DNA of 64,000 nt from Salegentibacter salarius (GTDB lineage Bacteria; Bacteroidota; Bacteroidia; Flavobacteriales; Flavobacteriaceae). The stretch spans positions 1-64,000 of the forward strand of contig NZ_FVZF01000020.1 of assembly GCF_900168265.1 (NCBI RefSeq). Reading direction: 5' to 3'. The translations under genes and the position numbers were made by a program. Below are positions 8,194 through 16,066 of this stretch, in pieces (the stretch's first letter is position 1; the number at the start of each line of letters is the position of its first letter). Under the pieces are notes generated by a model, which saw only the letters and a list, made by a program, of their open reading frames with translations, did not search any database and had not been told where the DNA came from.

Positions 8194-8850
8194 CTATTTT
8201 CTTTTATCGGCAGTTTTTTCATCAAAAGTGACCAAATTAAAAAGCTGGCGCATTCTGCTTTTCACCCTGGAGCCATATCGCTCTTCAAGTTCATCGGAAT
8301 CTAAATTTGTTGTAGCGTGAGTTTTTATTTTATGATTAAGAAATAATTCATATCGGGAAAGCAGAATTTCTCCCATCACATTGCAATCCTGACCATAAAA
8401 CCTTCCTGCCGGCTCAACACCAAGGTCATCAAAGCATAAATAACTATTATTCCCATAATCTTCAATTGTTTTAAACCCCAAATGGTGAAAAGCAAAAGCA
8501 ATATTTCTGCAAGGAATAACCTGATATTCTTTTTGGTGGGGCACCAGATAACGCAAAAGCTTAAGAAAGCTAGTTTTTCCACAACCCACAGGCCCGGTTA
8601 GTAAAATTCCTTTTGCAGGGTCAAGATCGAATTTCTGGCATTTTTCCTTATCCGCAATTATATAATTGCAGAGTTTGAAAAGTAATTTTTCATCTTTTTT
8701 GTACAGCTGAAACTCTTTTCCAAAAAGCATCTTTCCTTTCACCTGGAGATATTCAAGCATTAATGGAAAATCATAAAATACTTCTTTTCCTCTAAATTTT
8801 CCAATCTTGTAAACTACTCCGCCTTCTATTATTTCACAAGGGTTTTCCAT
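8194..8850 (-). CDS. DnaC/IstB-like AAA ATPase of the mobile-element relic
   Basis: 218 residues. The P-loop 'GILLTGPVGCGKTS' is near residue 87 and a Walker B-type 'YLCFDDLG' near residue 135, followed by 'HATTNLDSDELEERYGSRV', which matches sensor and arginine motifs of DnaC/IstB helicase loaders. It probably loads a replicative helicase, or supports replication of the excised element. Its start overlaps the end of the upstream gene by 17 nt, so the two are translationally coupled. The pair plus the HTH gene forms a three-gene minus-strand set typical of Bacteroidota mobilisable elements. Confidence 0.75.
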   Translation of the reverse strand: MENPCEIIEGGVVYKIGKFRGKEVFYDFPLMLEYLQVKGKMLFGKEFQLYKKDEKLLFKLCNYIIADKEKCQKFDLDPAKGILLTGPVGCGKTSFLKLLRYLVPHQKEYQVIPCRNIAFAFHHLGFKTIEDYGNNSYLCFDDLGVEPAGRFYGQDCNVMGEILLSRYELFLNHKIKTHATTNLDSDELEERYGSRVKSRMRQLFNLVTFDEKTADKRK

Positions 8851-9550
8851 AGTTTTTTTCTTTTTTAATTTTTAAATAATCAGGATTTTTCATTTTTAAA
8901 TCTTGCTGAATCTCCTTGGCCTTTTTCATCCATCGATATGCTAAAGCCTGCCAGTTTACTACAGGGGTATCACGATTAATTTTCCAACCTACAGCTTCGT
9001 AGTGGTGATAAAACTTAGAAGCTTCATTATCTGGCCAGCCTTTTTCTTTAAAATATTTTAAAACTTCAAATTCACTTTTTGGCCAATAAGTTTTATTCTG
9101 TTTAATATGTTTAATATTGTTTGTTTCATATACCGGTGCTATTTCGGTACTCTTACCGGACTCTTCTGCAACCTGTTCTAAAAAAGTCTCAAACTTATCC
9201 GGGTCATTTACACTACAAATTGAATGCTCATCTTCTGCTTGTTTATCACTAGTCCAAAAAATGGACATCTTAACCTGGCTGCCTTTTAAGGGATTTTTAG
9301 AAGGCAAATACAAAATGTAATTCCAGTCACTTAATTCTCTAATGCATTTATGGTAGGTTGAAAGTGAACCAACCTTTGAAGCTTCCATAATTTCCTGCCT
9401 TTGTATATAGAATTGCTTACAAAACCTAAAAACATTCCAATACTGAAATAAAGCATAGTAAATACTCACGTGTGAGGGATTTAAACGGCTATCTTCATTA
9501 AATCGATAAAAAACCTCGGTAAGGTGTTTTATGTAATTCATATTAATCAC
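8834..9550 (-). CDS. Replication-initiation-like / winged-helix protein
   Basis: 238 residues. The N-terminal part ('LNPSHVSIYYALFQYWNVFR', then 'EIMEASKVGSLSTYHKCIRE') looks like a winged-helix DNA-binding domain as in phage and element replication initiators. The C-terminal part 'VLKYFKEKGWPDNEASKFYH' to 'WQALAYRWMKKA' resembles the DnaD-like tail seen in primosome proteins. It likely works with the ATPase encoded immediately downstream, which it overlaps by 17 nt; the HTH gene upstream overlaps it by 8 nt. The assignment rests on fold-like patterns and context, not on a definitive motif. Confidence 0.5.
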   Translation of the reverse strand: MINMNYIKHLTEVFYRFNEDSRLNPSHVSIYYALFQYWNVFRFCKQFYIQRQEIMEASKVGSLSTYHKCIRELSDWNYILYLPSKNPLKGSQVKMSIFWTSDKQAEDEHSICSVNDPDKFETFLEQVAEESGKSTEIAPVYETNNIKHIKQNKTYWPKSEFEVLKYFKEKGWPDNEASKFYHHYEAVGWKINRDTPVVNWQALAYRWMKKAKEIQQDLKMKNPDYLKIKKEKNYGKPL

Positions 9551-9821
9551 TATTATCTATCTTATACTTCTCCATTAATCGTTGTACATCTTCCCAATCA
9601 TAAAAGACGGTACCTCCTATTTTTGTGTAAGGAAGATTACCATTTATTCGTATATTCTGTAAAGTTCCCCAACTTATATCCAGCAGTTTTCTCACTTCAG
9701 AAGATTTCAAATACCTTTTATGGATTCCGGTTGAATGCTCTTTAAGTAATTTTTTAAGCTCCTCAAATAACTCTAGCTTAAAATTCATTAGATCATCGGT
9801 AGTAATTATTTCTTTTGGCAT
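9543..9821 (-). CDS. Excisionase-type helix-turn-helix protein
   Basis: 92 residues. Residues 38-80 contain 'LKSSEVRKLLDISWGTLQNI' followed by 'GNLPYTKIGGTVFYDWEDVQ', the helix-turn-helix plus wing of MerR/Xis-like (HTH_17) proteins. Such proteins are the first gene of many Bacteroidota mobilisable elements, where they act as excisionases or regulators. No integrase gene is recognisable nearby, so any excision function is probably lost. It overlaps the next gene (9550) by 8 nt, consistent with one operon. An inverted repeat lies 20-60 nt upstream of its start. Confidence 0.7.
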   Translation of the reverse strand: MPKEIITTDDLMNFKLELFEELKKLLKEHSTGIHKRYLKSSEVRKLLDISWGTLQNIRINGNLPYTKIGGTVFYDWEDVQRLMEKYKIDNSD

Positions 9822-9841
9822 TTTTAAAATGGTTTTAGTTT

Positions 9842-9884
9842 AAAATCCCACCGATGGTTACACTTTTTTACACGGCGGGATTTT
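9842..9884. repeat. Inverted repeat upstream of the HTH gene
   Basis: AAAATCCC-A-CCG (9842-9853) pairs with CGG-C-GGGATTTT (9873-9884), giving 11 pairs with one internal mismatch and a loop of 19 nt. It lies in the presumed leader or promoter of the excisionase-like gene and may be an operator, an attenuator or part of an element end. Confidence 0.5.
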
Positions 9885-10086
9885 GTTGATTTGACTTCTA
9901 AGACAAATTTGAGCAGCTTTAGGAAATTAATTTCACTATGTCCACCGGACTACGACAAAATTTAACACCTTCTCTAAATAGATATAAACGAGGCTAAAAT
10001 TGATGAGTTTGGGCAATTTTAAAGAGAAAATATTCTTAAAAGGAATAGAAATGGGCTTTTTCGGAGTTACGTTCACCTACCGAAAA

Positions 10087-10376
10087 TTATAGCTCATTTA
10101 CACGGTTCATTTTTTGTTCAAAATTCCAGGTGATTTTGTCCAGGAATTTGGTGATTCTCCCTTTCCTATCCTTTATTTCTGAAAGCTTCTTGTAGCAATT
10201 ATCCAGCTTTTGATTAAACTATTTCAAATAGGGAAACGATATCAATACTGCCATATTTGGAGTTTGATTGAAACCCTGATCTTTCTTCTGTTTCAAAATT
10301 CCACGTAAAGCATTCATATCCCGGCTAATCTTGTTTTCCAAAAAAAATTTATGGCTTTTAATGGATACATTAATAC
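10087..10376 (-). pseudogene. Decayed reading frame of unknown origin
   Basis: Read on the minus strand, one frame gives 'SHKFFLENKISRDMNALRGI' and on to 'FPYLK', then an in-frame TAG, then 'FNQKLDNCYKKLSEIKDRKG' and 'ITKFLDKITWNFEQKMNRV' up to TAA at 10087. Protein-like composition on both sides of a stop suggests an old gene, perhaps of the adjacent mobile element. I do not recognise the family. The stretch 9885-10080 shows nothing I can name. Confidence 0.45.
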
Positions 10377-10379
10377 ATA

Positions 10380-10418
10380 AAAAAACCTGATTCATTTTCT
10401 AAATGAATCAGGTTTTTT
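10380..10418 (-). terminator. Intrinsic terminator after the metalloprotease gene
   Basis: A perfect 18-bp stem with loop TCT: AAAAAACCTGATTCATTT (10380-10397) pairs with AAATGAATCAGGTTTTTT (10401-10418). It lies 46 nt past the stop of the minus-strand gene at 10464, with a U-run on that strand. It is symmetric, so it could also act on the plus strand. Confidence 0.85.
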
Positions 10419-10463
10419 CTAAACTATTTAAACTTTTAATTTCTTAAAAGCTCCAACAAATGC

Positions 10464-11531
10464 TTATTTATCTACAACTTCTCCAATTGGTTCAAGTAGA
10501 ACCTCACGGTCAGCAATATTGATTCCCTGGCTTCCATCGGCATTCATTTCATCAAGCTCGCTTATATCTACTCCTGGAGTACCTTTCGCTAGATCGTATT
10601 GTTCACCAACACTTGCCGCTCCATAACCAAGATCTTTCATAGATCCGGCTGTTATTCGACTTAATGGATTTTCTCCTAAATTGATAAACCCGGTCATTAG
10701 TTCATTGCGCAATAGCGATTCTCTCCAATGTCCACCAGCTGTACCGGGGCCTCCTATATTTTCAATTGGAAGTTCAAATTCACCACCTTCAGCATTCCAA
10801 AATACATTCGCCTTTTTTCCTGTAAAATATGGATTACTCGCAGGTCCCTGACTAAGCATTTTATCTCCGGAATTCCATAATGTACCTACTCCTAAAACGT
10901 GTCCCATTTCATGAACAATAACGTTCTCAAATAAACCTCTGTCATCCAGAGACTGAAGATCAGCAGTATCAAATTGCATAATTCCACTAATAGTCAAACG
11001 GTTACTGGTACGAACAAATCTTGGGCCAGCAGAGCCGAGAACTTTTCCAGGACCATCAATAGGTATAAGAACTACCTCAATCACTACATCATCAATAGGA
11101 CCATCAGCATTTAAAGCTGGGAAACCTAAAAAGGCTGATGGTATTGCACCAACAACTGCTTCTTCTGGTATAGAAGATTCATCTTTAATAATGATTCGTT
11201 CCCATCTAGCTGCTGCAGATTCGAATACTTCACGCTGTCTGTCGGTTACAGGCACCAGATAGTTTATCGAAATATTAAAACGACCTCTATCTACACCTGC
11301 TGCATCTGTAGCTCTTTTTTTATTAATATTACTTTTAGACGTATTTGATTTAGCATCAATTTTAATCAAACCATTATCTGGGGTAAGCAACTCAAATTCT
11401 TGCTTTGCAGTTGTATCCATATCTGATTGAACGGAATCTACAGAGTCCTCAGAACAGGAAACAAGTAAAGCCGCACCTATAGCGACGGTAAATAAACCTG
11501 TAAATTTTGATCTTGTTAAAATTTTTCTCAT
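10464..11531 (-). CDS. Leishmanolysin-like lipoprotein metallopeptidase
   Basis: 355 residues with a lipoprotein signal ending 'GAALLVSC' (Cys about 26). The zinc motif 'HEMGHVLGVGTLW' lies near residue 204: HExxH is intact, but the usual third ligand at HExxHxxGxxH is Thr. As in M8/leishmanolysin proteins, a later His ('AGGHWRESLLRNELMTGF') is the probable third ligand, and the following 'NPLSRITAGSMKDLGY' is the conserved Met-turn region of bacterial relatives. The protein would be a surface-anchored protease. It is a single gene with its own terminator at 10380. The substrate is unknown. Confidence 0.8.
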   Translation of the reverse strand: MRKILTRSKFTGLFTVAIGAALLVSCSEDSVDSVQSDMDTTAKQEFELLTPDNGLIKIDAKSNTSKSNINKKRATDAAGVDRGRFNISINYLVPVTDRQREVFESAAARWERIIIKDESSIPEEAVVGAIPSAFLGFPALNADGPIDDVVIEVVLIPIDGPGKVLGSAGPRFVRTSNRLTISGIMQFDTADLQSLDDRGLFENVIVHEMGHVLGVGTLWNSGDKMLSQGPASNPYFTGKKANVFWNAEGGEFELPIENIGGPGTAGGHWRESLLRNELMTGFINLGENPLSRITAGSMKDLGYGAASVGEQYDLAKGTPGVDISELDEMNADGSQGINIADREVLLEPIGEVVDK

Positions 11532-11956
11532 AAAATATTATTTCTTTAGAACTGTATTAAAACAGTTAATGATTAATAGTTCCGCAAACTAATAGAAATA
11601 AGAAGAAATATTAATACTTCTTTAAGGTTTAACAAGTGTTTAATCAATTTAATTAACAATTGTTTAAAAAAACATAAGTAATATCTATTAAATATTACGA
11701 ATAATTTATTCGCATTGTATTTGATATTTTAACGTGGTTTCTTGGAAATCCGTAGTATTTTCAATTGACTTTCTCTCCCGGGAAAAGTCTCAAACACCCT
11801 AATTGGCTCTGAATTCAATCTAGTTTTATTTAAGAATACCAAATTATGTATGTTGGAAATATTGAGAATCTATCCGAAGAGAGAATTGAAAAATATTAGC
11901 TGTACTCCCCATTGCTAAAAAATATTCCATTTTTAAAATAGAGAAATCCCCCTACA
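11532..11956. other. Intergenic region, divergent promoters
   Basis: AT-rich spacer between the minus-strand protease gene and the plus-strand gene at 12006. I see no gene, repeat or RNA here. It must hold the protease promoter; the operator-promoter for the right-hand gene begins at 11957. Confidence 0.5.
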
Positions 11957-11990
11957 CGACATATTATGACGCCTACCGCCCTTATTTTTG
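11957..11990 (+). promoter_or_regulatory. Operator-promoter, site A of four
   Basis: CGACA-TATTA-TGACG (11957-11971), 11 nt, then TATTTTTG (11983-11990), a perfect TAnnTTTG -7 box. The second half-site is TGACG rather than TGTCG, one mismatch. The start codon at 12006 follows 15 nt later. The same 34-nt layout recurs at 14275, 17876 and 43663. Confidence 0.75.
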
Positions 11991-12005
11991 CAGTATAAAA
12001 TAAAG

Positions 12006-12245
12006 ATGATGCGAACATTAGAAATAACACTTACCGAAGAGCAATACCAACATATACAGGAAGAGATCAAATATGGCGGAAGAACAATGCTTCAGGAAGA
12101 AACCATGGGCGGATTTGAAATTACACTTCACGTAGGCGTACCAAATATCTATACTTATCTGGAGATGAATTATATTAATAAGATTGATCTTGGAGAAGTA
12201 GAATGGAGTTTTAAAAATTTTAATAAACAATCTTCCTGTAACTAA
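12006..12245 (+). CDS. Small uncharacterised protein, member of the shared-operator set
   Basis: About 79 residues, beginning 'MMRTLEITLTEEQYQHIQEE'. The start at 12006 is preferred because an upstream TTG at 11988 lies inside the -7 box. It is a compact acidic protein with predicted helix, then a strand-rich middle ('GGFEITLHVGVPNIYTYLEM'). No family is recognised. The gene stands 15 nt downstream of operator-promoter A and 7 nt upstream of another small gene, so they form a bicistron. A fragment of a paralogue survives at 4193-4255, so the gene has been duplicated or moved within this genome. Confidence 0.7.
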   Translation: MMRTLEITLTEEQYQHIQEEIKYGGRTMLQEETMGGFEITLHVGVPNIYTYLEMNYINKIDLGEVEWSFKNFNKQSSCN

Positions 12246-12252
12246 AAGAATA

Positions 12253-12546
12253 ATGATGTCAGAATATAGAGAAAAAATAATTCTTACCTATAGACAGTTA
12301 CTTGAAATGCACGAGGAACTGCTCACCAGGATAATTAATGTGGGAATGACCGGGGAATACGCTGAAGTAAATACAGTTTTCAAGCCCGGCGACACCTATA
12401 AATTTGATCTTGAACAATTTCGAGGAACTAAAGACAATAACCTGAAAAAGCTACTGACTTTTTTCGATGAAATGGAAAACCTTATGAACTCCCTGGCAAA
12501 TATTAACGGGATTACCGAAGAGGAGCTTGAGGATGCGAATTTATAA
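12253..12546 (+). CDS. Small uncharacterised helical protein, second gene of the site-A bicistron
   Basis: 97 residues, mostly predicted helix ('IILTYRQLLEMHEELLTRI' near the start, 'LKKLLTFFDEMENLMNSL' near the end), acidic overall. No family is recognised. It follows the gene at 12006 by 7 nt and should be co-transcribed from operator-promoter A. It ends 38 nt before the convergent Fic gene. Small size, coupling and the shared operator hint at a regulatory or stress pair, but no function can be assigned. Confidence 0.7.
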   Translation: MMSEYREKIILTYRQLLEMHEELLTRIINVGMTGEYAEVNTVFKPGDTYKFDLEQFRGTKDNNLKKLLTFFDEMENLMNSLANINGITEEELEDANL

Positions 12547-12584
12547 ATATAGATTTGAGAATGCACATAGCAAGTTAGAAAGTA

Positions 12585-14150
12585 CTAATTTTTCATAAAT
12601 AACTCTCTGTAGGTTTCCTCTATTTCACTTATCTCCTCTGCTTTTAGTTTTGCAAATTCTTTCTCGCGGGCACTTTTAGATAAATCTCCCTCATTCTGTT
12701 CAAGAAATCTTACCAGGAGGGCTACCATTTTATCTGGCATTTCATATTCGTCATCCAACCATCTTTTAAAAGCATCATAAGCTGTAAGGTATTGGATTTC
12801 CTCAGGAATTATATTGTCTATGGTATCGTTTACGCAATCATATAAAAATTCCGTTTGCTTAGTAATGTCAAAAAAGCGGTAGTAATCCAGAGTATCGTTT
12901 ATTACCTGGACATTGTTGTCTGATGTTTGTTCCCAATCAATATGATCAAGAAGTGGGTGCGAATAATCTTCTAGAATCCTTCTATAGTCATCAATATGAT
13001 CAAGAATAGAAGCTGAGACAGGGAATATTACCCCTTGTTGAGAAAATTTTTTCTTCGCCAGGAGATGATGGATTATATATCTATGAATCCGCCCGTTCCC
13101 ATCTACAAAGGGATGAATAAACACAAAACCAAAAGCAATTTTTGCTGCGGCCATGACTGCTGAAAAATCATTTTCAAGTAATAATTGATTTGTATCAAGC
13201 AAGCCTTTTATTAGCTTAGGCAGATCATCAGGCTTTGCGGAAATATGATCTGGTATTGGTGCCCCAGTTGTCCTATCATGTTCTCCAATAAAGCCTCCTT
13301 TTTCCCTGAAACCCATCTCTATGAATCGACTGTTTTCAATCACCACTTGCTGCAATCTCACGAATTCCTCTTCTGAAAGATCTTTTGTTCCTGCCTGTCC
13401 TATCGCTTTCCCCCATCTAGCTGCACGTTTGCTTGGAGGGTTTTCTCCTTCTATAGTGAAAGAAGCTTTAGAATCCTTTAAAAGAAGAAACGACGAAGCT
13501 CTTTGTATGATATCCTTACGTACACCCTTTAAATATTCAGTTTTTTTCTTCTCTAAATCGGCCTGAGAGAATTCAAGTTTAGCGGTTCTACGAATCAATG
13601 GACAAAAATATGGCGTGCCTGGGAGGTTATTAATCACCAAGTGACGTTTTGATTTTGTTCCATTTATAGCAAACTGAAGATTACTATCTATAGCGAAAAC
13701 GTAACTTTTTTTAGTGAGGACCTTCTTTTGAGGAATCTCTTTTTCCATAATCCATTCCAACAAGAACCATATTCTCCGGCTATATTGCCCGGTAGGTTCA
13801 ATATCCGTCAGCTTATATAGTTCTTCTTCAGAAAAGTACCTGGTGAGTGCACTAAACACTAATAAATTTACCCCTTCATATTTTAAACTGAATACCAAAT
13901 GCTTATAAAGGGCCTCGATTCTGGAAAGTTTTACATGATCTTCGGGCAAGTAACTAGGTTGGAAAACCCGCCAGTCCTCCGTTTCAAAAGATTTGTTTTG
14001 ATCACAAATCAAAGCCACAGGCTTGTGGATAGGAATATTAAGACCTAGCTTATCAATAATGGCGGCGTATCCTACGACGACACCTCTTTCTGGTTTTTCC
14101 AGACCGTGAAAAACGGGTGCATCAGAATAAAAATGGGCGGGATTAAGCAT
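12585..14150 (-). CDS. Fic-domain AMP-transferase (class II, self-inhibited)
   Basis: 521 residues. The complete Fic motif 'HPFVDGNGRIHR' lies near residue 344, giving the catalytic His and the nucleotide-binding GNGR. Upstream, 'SFTIEGENPPSKRA' fits the (S/T)xxxE(G/N) inhibitory motif of class II Fic proteins, whose Glu blocks ATP. Such enzymes transfer AMP to a hydroxyl side chain of a target protein. The N-terminal 150 residues and the C-terminal ~100 helical residues are not recognised and could select the target. No small antitoxin is needed, as the inhibitor is in cis. Three short related repeats lie in its promoter region (14181-14247). Confidence 0.88.
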   Translation of the reverse strand: MLNPAHFYSDAPVFHGLEKPERGVVVGYAAIIDKLGLNIPIHKPVALICDQNKSFETEDWRVFQPSYLPEDHVKLSRIEALYKHLVFSLKYEGVNLLVFSALTRYFSEEELYKLTDIEPTGQYSRRIWFLLEWIMEKEIPQKKVLTKKSYVFAIDSNLQFAINGTKSKRHLVINNLPGTPYFCPLIRRTAKLEFSQADLEKKKTEYLKGVRKDIIQRASSFLLLKDSKASFTIEGENPPSKRAARWGKAIGQAGTKDLSEEEFVRLQQVVIENSRFIEMGFREKGGFIGEHDRTTGAPIPDHISAKPDDLPKLIKGLLDTNQLLLENDFSAVMAAAKIAFGFVFIHPFVDGNGRIHRYIIHHLLAKKKFSQQGVIFPVSASILDHIDDYRRILEDYSHPLLDHIDWEQTSDNNVQVINDTLDYYRFFDITKQTEFLYDCVNDTIDNIIPEEIQYLTAYDAFKRWLDDEYEMPDKMVALLVRFLEQNEGDLSKSAREKEFAKLKAEEISEIEETYRELFMKN

Positions 14151-14180
14151 TTCAAATTAAATTTAAGCGCAAGATAAGTA

Positions 14181-14247
14181 AAAAATAGGAGCAGTACATA
14201 AAAAATGAGCGCTAAATATAATTTTCGATTAAAAATAGGCGCGCTAC
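14181..14247. repeat. Three short related repeats in the Fic upstream region
   Basis: AAAAATAGGAGCAGTAC (14181-14197), AAAAATGAGCGCTAAA (14201-14216) and AAAAATAGGCGCGCTAC (14231-14247). They lie 30-100 nt upstream of the Fic start (14150) and may be operator sites for it. Confidence 0.45.
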
Positions 14248-14274
14248 TATAGGAAAAATTAAATCATTTTACAG

Positions 14275-14308
14275 CGACATACTTTGTCGCTAATAATGCC
14301 TTAATTTG
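14275..14308 (+). promoter_or_regulatory. Operator-promoter, site B of four (best palindrome)
   Basis: AGCGACA-TACTT-TGTCGCT (14273-14291) is a perfect 7-bp-arm palindrome. With CGACA counted as the start, 11 nt separate TGTCG from TTAATTTG (14301-14308, one mismatch to TAnnTTTG). The ATG at 14327 follows 18 nt later. Same 34-nt geometry as sites A, C and D. Confidence 0.8.
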
Positions 14309-14326
14309 TTAAATACAATCGAGATA

Positions 14327-14554
14327 ATGAGTAGATCTAAACGCAAAACTCCCATACTTCCCAATTGCCAGGCTTCTTCGGAAAAAACTGAAAAACAAAA
14401 AGCCAATCGCAAATTAAGAAGAATCGTAAAAGAAAAAATTGCAGTTTCAGATGAAGAGCTTCCGCAGAAAAAAGAAATTTCGGATATCTGGAATTGGGGA
14501 AAAGATGGTAAATCTTATCGAGCTGATTTAACCAAAAAAGAAAAGACCAAGTAA
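14327..14554 (+). CDS. Small basic uncharacterised protein
   Basis: 75 residues beginning 'MSRSKRKTPILPNCQ'. The ATG at 14327 is chosen since the upstream TTG (14306) is inside the -7 box. It is rich in Lys/Arg in the first half ('KANRKLRRIVKEKI'), then acidic, then 'IWNWGKDGKSYRADL'. Nucleic-acid binding is conceivable from composition only. It is the first gene after operator-promoter B, and the esterase gene begins 1 nt after its stop, so the two are tightly coupled. Confidence 0.65.
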   Translation: MSRSKRKTPILPNCQASSEKTEKQKANRKLRRIVKEKIAVSDEELPQKKEISDIWNWGKDGKSYRADLTKKEKTK

Positions 14555-14555
14555 T

Positions 14556-15044
14556 ATGAATATACTTTACCTACACGGACTTAATAGTAAATTAAGTGAC
14601 GAAAAAAGAGAAGTATTGGAAAAGTACGGCCAGGTTTTCGCACCTGATATAAATTATTCAGATAAACATTTTCAACCCGATCTTATCCTAAAGGAATTCC
14701 CAAATACAGAATTCAATGTGGTTATGGGAAGTAGTATGGGCGCGCTAAATGCTTATGCTATTTCAGAAATTATAGGAAGGCCGGCTTTATTGTTTAATCC
14801 GGCTTTGGTTAAATACAGCGAAATAGAATTCAGTCATAAATTTACTCGAGGACTTTCTCCAAAGCAGATATTACTGGGAGGGAGTGACGATGTCGTGAAT
14901 GCAGCCGATACCCTAATCTTTTTAGGCAAAAACCTCAAAAATTCAGAATTAGATATAAAAGTGTTGCCGCAATTAGGTCATCGTATCCCTATAAATGTTT
15001 TTACTGATCAGGTTAAAAAATTCTTTAAAGATATTTGTGCTTAA
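14556..15044 (+). CDS. YqiA/UPF0227-like alpha/beta-hydrolase esterase
   Basis: 162 residues, short for an alpha/beta hydrolase but normal for the YqiA family. Visible: the oxyanion region 'NILYLHGLNSK' at the N-terminus, a nucleophile elbow 'VVMGSSMGALNAYA' with Ser near residue 60, an acid in 'GGSDDVV', and the final His in 'LPQLGHRI'. It is expected to be a cytosolic carboxylesterase of unknown substrate. It sits between the small basic gene (1-nt gap) and the WYL regulator (87-nt gap containing a hairpin) in the site-B cluster. Confidence 0.8.
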   Translation: MNILYLHGLNSKLSDEKREVLEKYGQVFAPDINYSDKHFQPDLILKEFPNTEFNVVMGSSMGALNAYAISEIIGRPALLFNPALVKYSEIEFSHKFTRGLSPKQILLGGSDDVVNAADTLIFLGKNLKNSELDIKVLPQLGHRIPINVFTDQVKKFFKDICA

Positions 15045-15066
15045 ACCTGGTTCGTCAGTTCGAGTA

Positions 15067-15085
15067 ATCCCGATGGCATCGGGAT
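15067..15085. repeat. Short perfect hairpin between esterase and regulator genes
   Basis: ATCCCGAT-GGC-ATCGGGAT, 8-bp arms with a 3-nt loop, partly flanked by GTTC (15058) and GAAC (15093). It resembles the REP-like hairpins common in flavobacterial intergenic DNA. It could lower read-through between the two genes but has no U-run. Confidence 0.6.
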
Positions 15086-15131
15086 GGTATCGAGAACAAT
15101 TTTTGAACTCCAATTAAATAACAAAAAAACT

Positions 15132-16028
15132 ATGTCTGTACGCCAAACTATAAAACGCCATTATAAAATTATCTCTCTGCTTAGGTTGCGCCCTATGAGT
15201 TATGAGGATGTTCAGGATGAAATGGCTATCGATCGGGATTATATAGAAGAAAAGCTACTAACTTCTCAACGTACTTTTCAACGAGATTTAGAGGATATAG
15301 AATCTATACATAACATTGTAATAAAATGTAATAGAAGTACTAATAAATATTACATCAACGAGGATGTTGAGGAAACGCATTCTCAAAGATTACGAGAAAA
15401 TTTTGACCTTTTAAATGCCATAAGACTTTCAAAGAGTTTTGGAAACCAACTTATTTTTGAGGAAAGGAAACCCCTGGGCACCCATCATTTAGCGGGGTTA
15501 TTACACGCCAGTCAGAATTTTTTAGAAGTAGAGTTTGAATATTATAAATTTTGGGATACCTCCATAAGTAATCGCAAGGTGAAACCCATTGCGCTTAAAG
15601 AAGCCCGGAACCGTTGGTACCTTATTGCAGAAGACACCAAAGACGATATTATTAAAAACTTTTCGCTCGATCGAATTAAAAACCTGGAAATTACCAAAGA
15701 CAAGTTTAAGCCAATTGAATACCAGGCGTATGAAAAATTCAAAGATAGCTTCGGAATAATAAACGGCACAGATGAAGAGCCAGTTAAAGTTATCCTATCG
15801 TTTACACCCAGGGAAGGCAGGTATGTAGAATCACTTCCACTACACCATAGTCAGCAGTTAATTGTGAGCAATGATGATGAGATCAGGTTTAGTTATTTTA
15901 TTCGTCCTACCTACGATTTTAGAATGGAAATACTCTCTTATGGTGACCAAATAAAAGTAGTAGAACCGGAAAGCCTAAAATCCGAAATCAAAAAGGAATT
16001 AAAGCGTTGTATAGGCAATTATGAATAG
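15132..16028 (+). CDS. WYL-domain transcriptional regulator
   Basis: 298 residues. I chose 'MSVRQTIKRHYKIISLLRL' at 15132, since the upstream ATG at 15084 falls in the hairpin and adds an unrelated 16 residues. Residues 1-75 form a DeoR/HTH-like domain ('YKIISLLRLRPMSYEDVQDE', 'QRTFQRDLEDIESIH'). Residues 100-200 are a WYL domain with 'NRWYLIAEDTKDDIIKNFSL', and a C-terminal extension follows. WYL proteins sense nucleic-acid ligands and often repress defence genes from inverted-repeat operators. This one lies in the cluster headed by palindrome B, making it a candidate for the protein that binds sites A-D; that is inference. Confidence 0.8.
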   Translation: MSVRQTIKRHYKIISLLRLRPMSYEDVQDEMAIDRDYIEEKLLTSQRTFQRDLEDIESIHNIVIKCNRSTNKYYINEDVEETHSQRLRENFDLLNAIRLSKSFGNQLIFEERKPLGTHHLAGLLHASQNFLEVEFEYYKFWDTSISNRKVKPIALKEARNRWYLIAEDTKDDIIKNFSLDRIKNLEITKDKFKPIEYQAYEKFKDSFGIINGTDEEPVKVILSFTPREGRYVESLPLHHSQQLIVSNDDEIRFSYFIRPTYDFRMEILSYGDQIKVVEPESLKSEIKKELKRCIGNYE

Positions 16029-16066
16029 CTGCTTAAATATTAGATAAGTCAACTGAATCCAAGATC

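Noticed and set aside
14306-14326. TTG start at 14306 for the small basic gene
   Set aside because: The TTG lies inside the -7 box of operator-promoter B, so it cannot be in the mRNA as a start.
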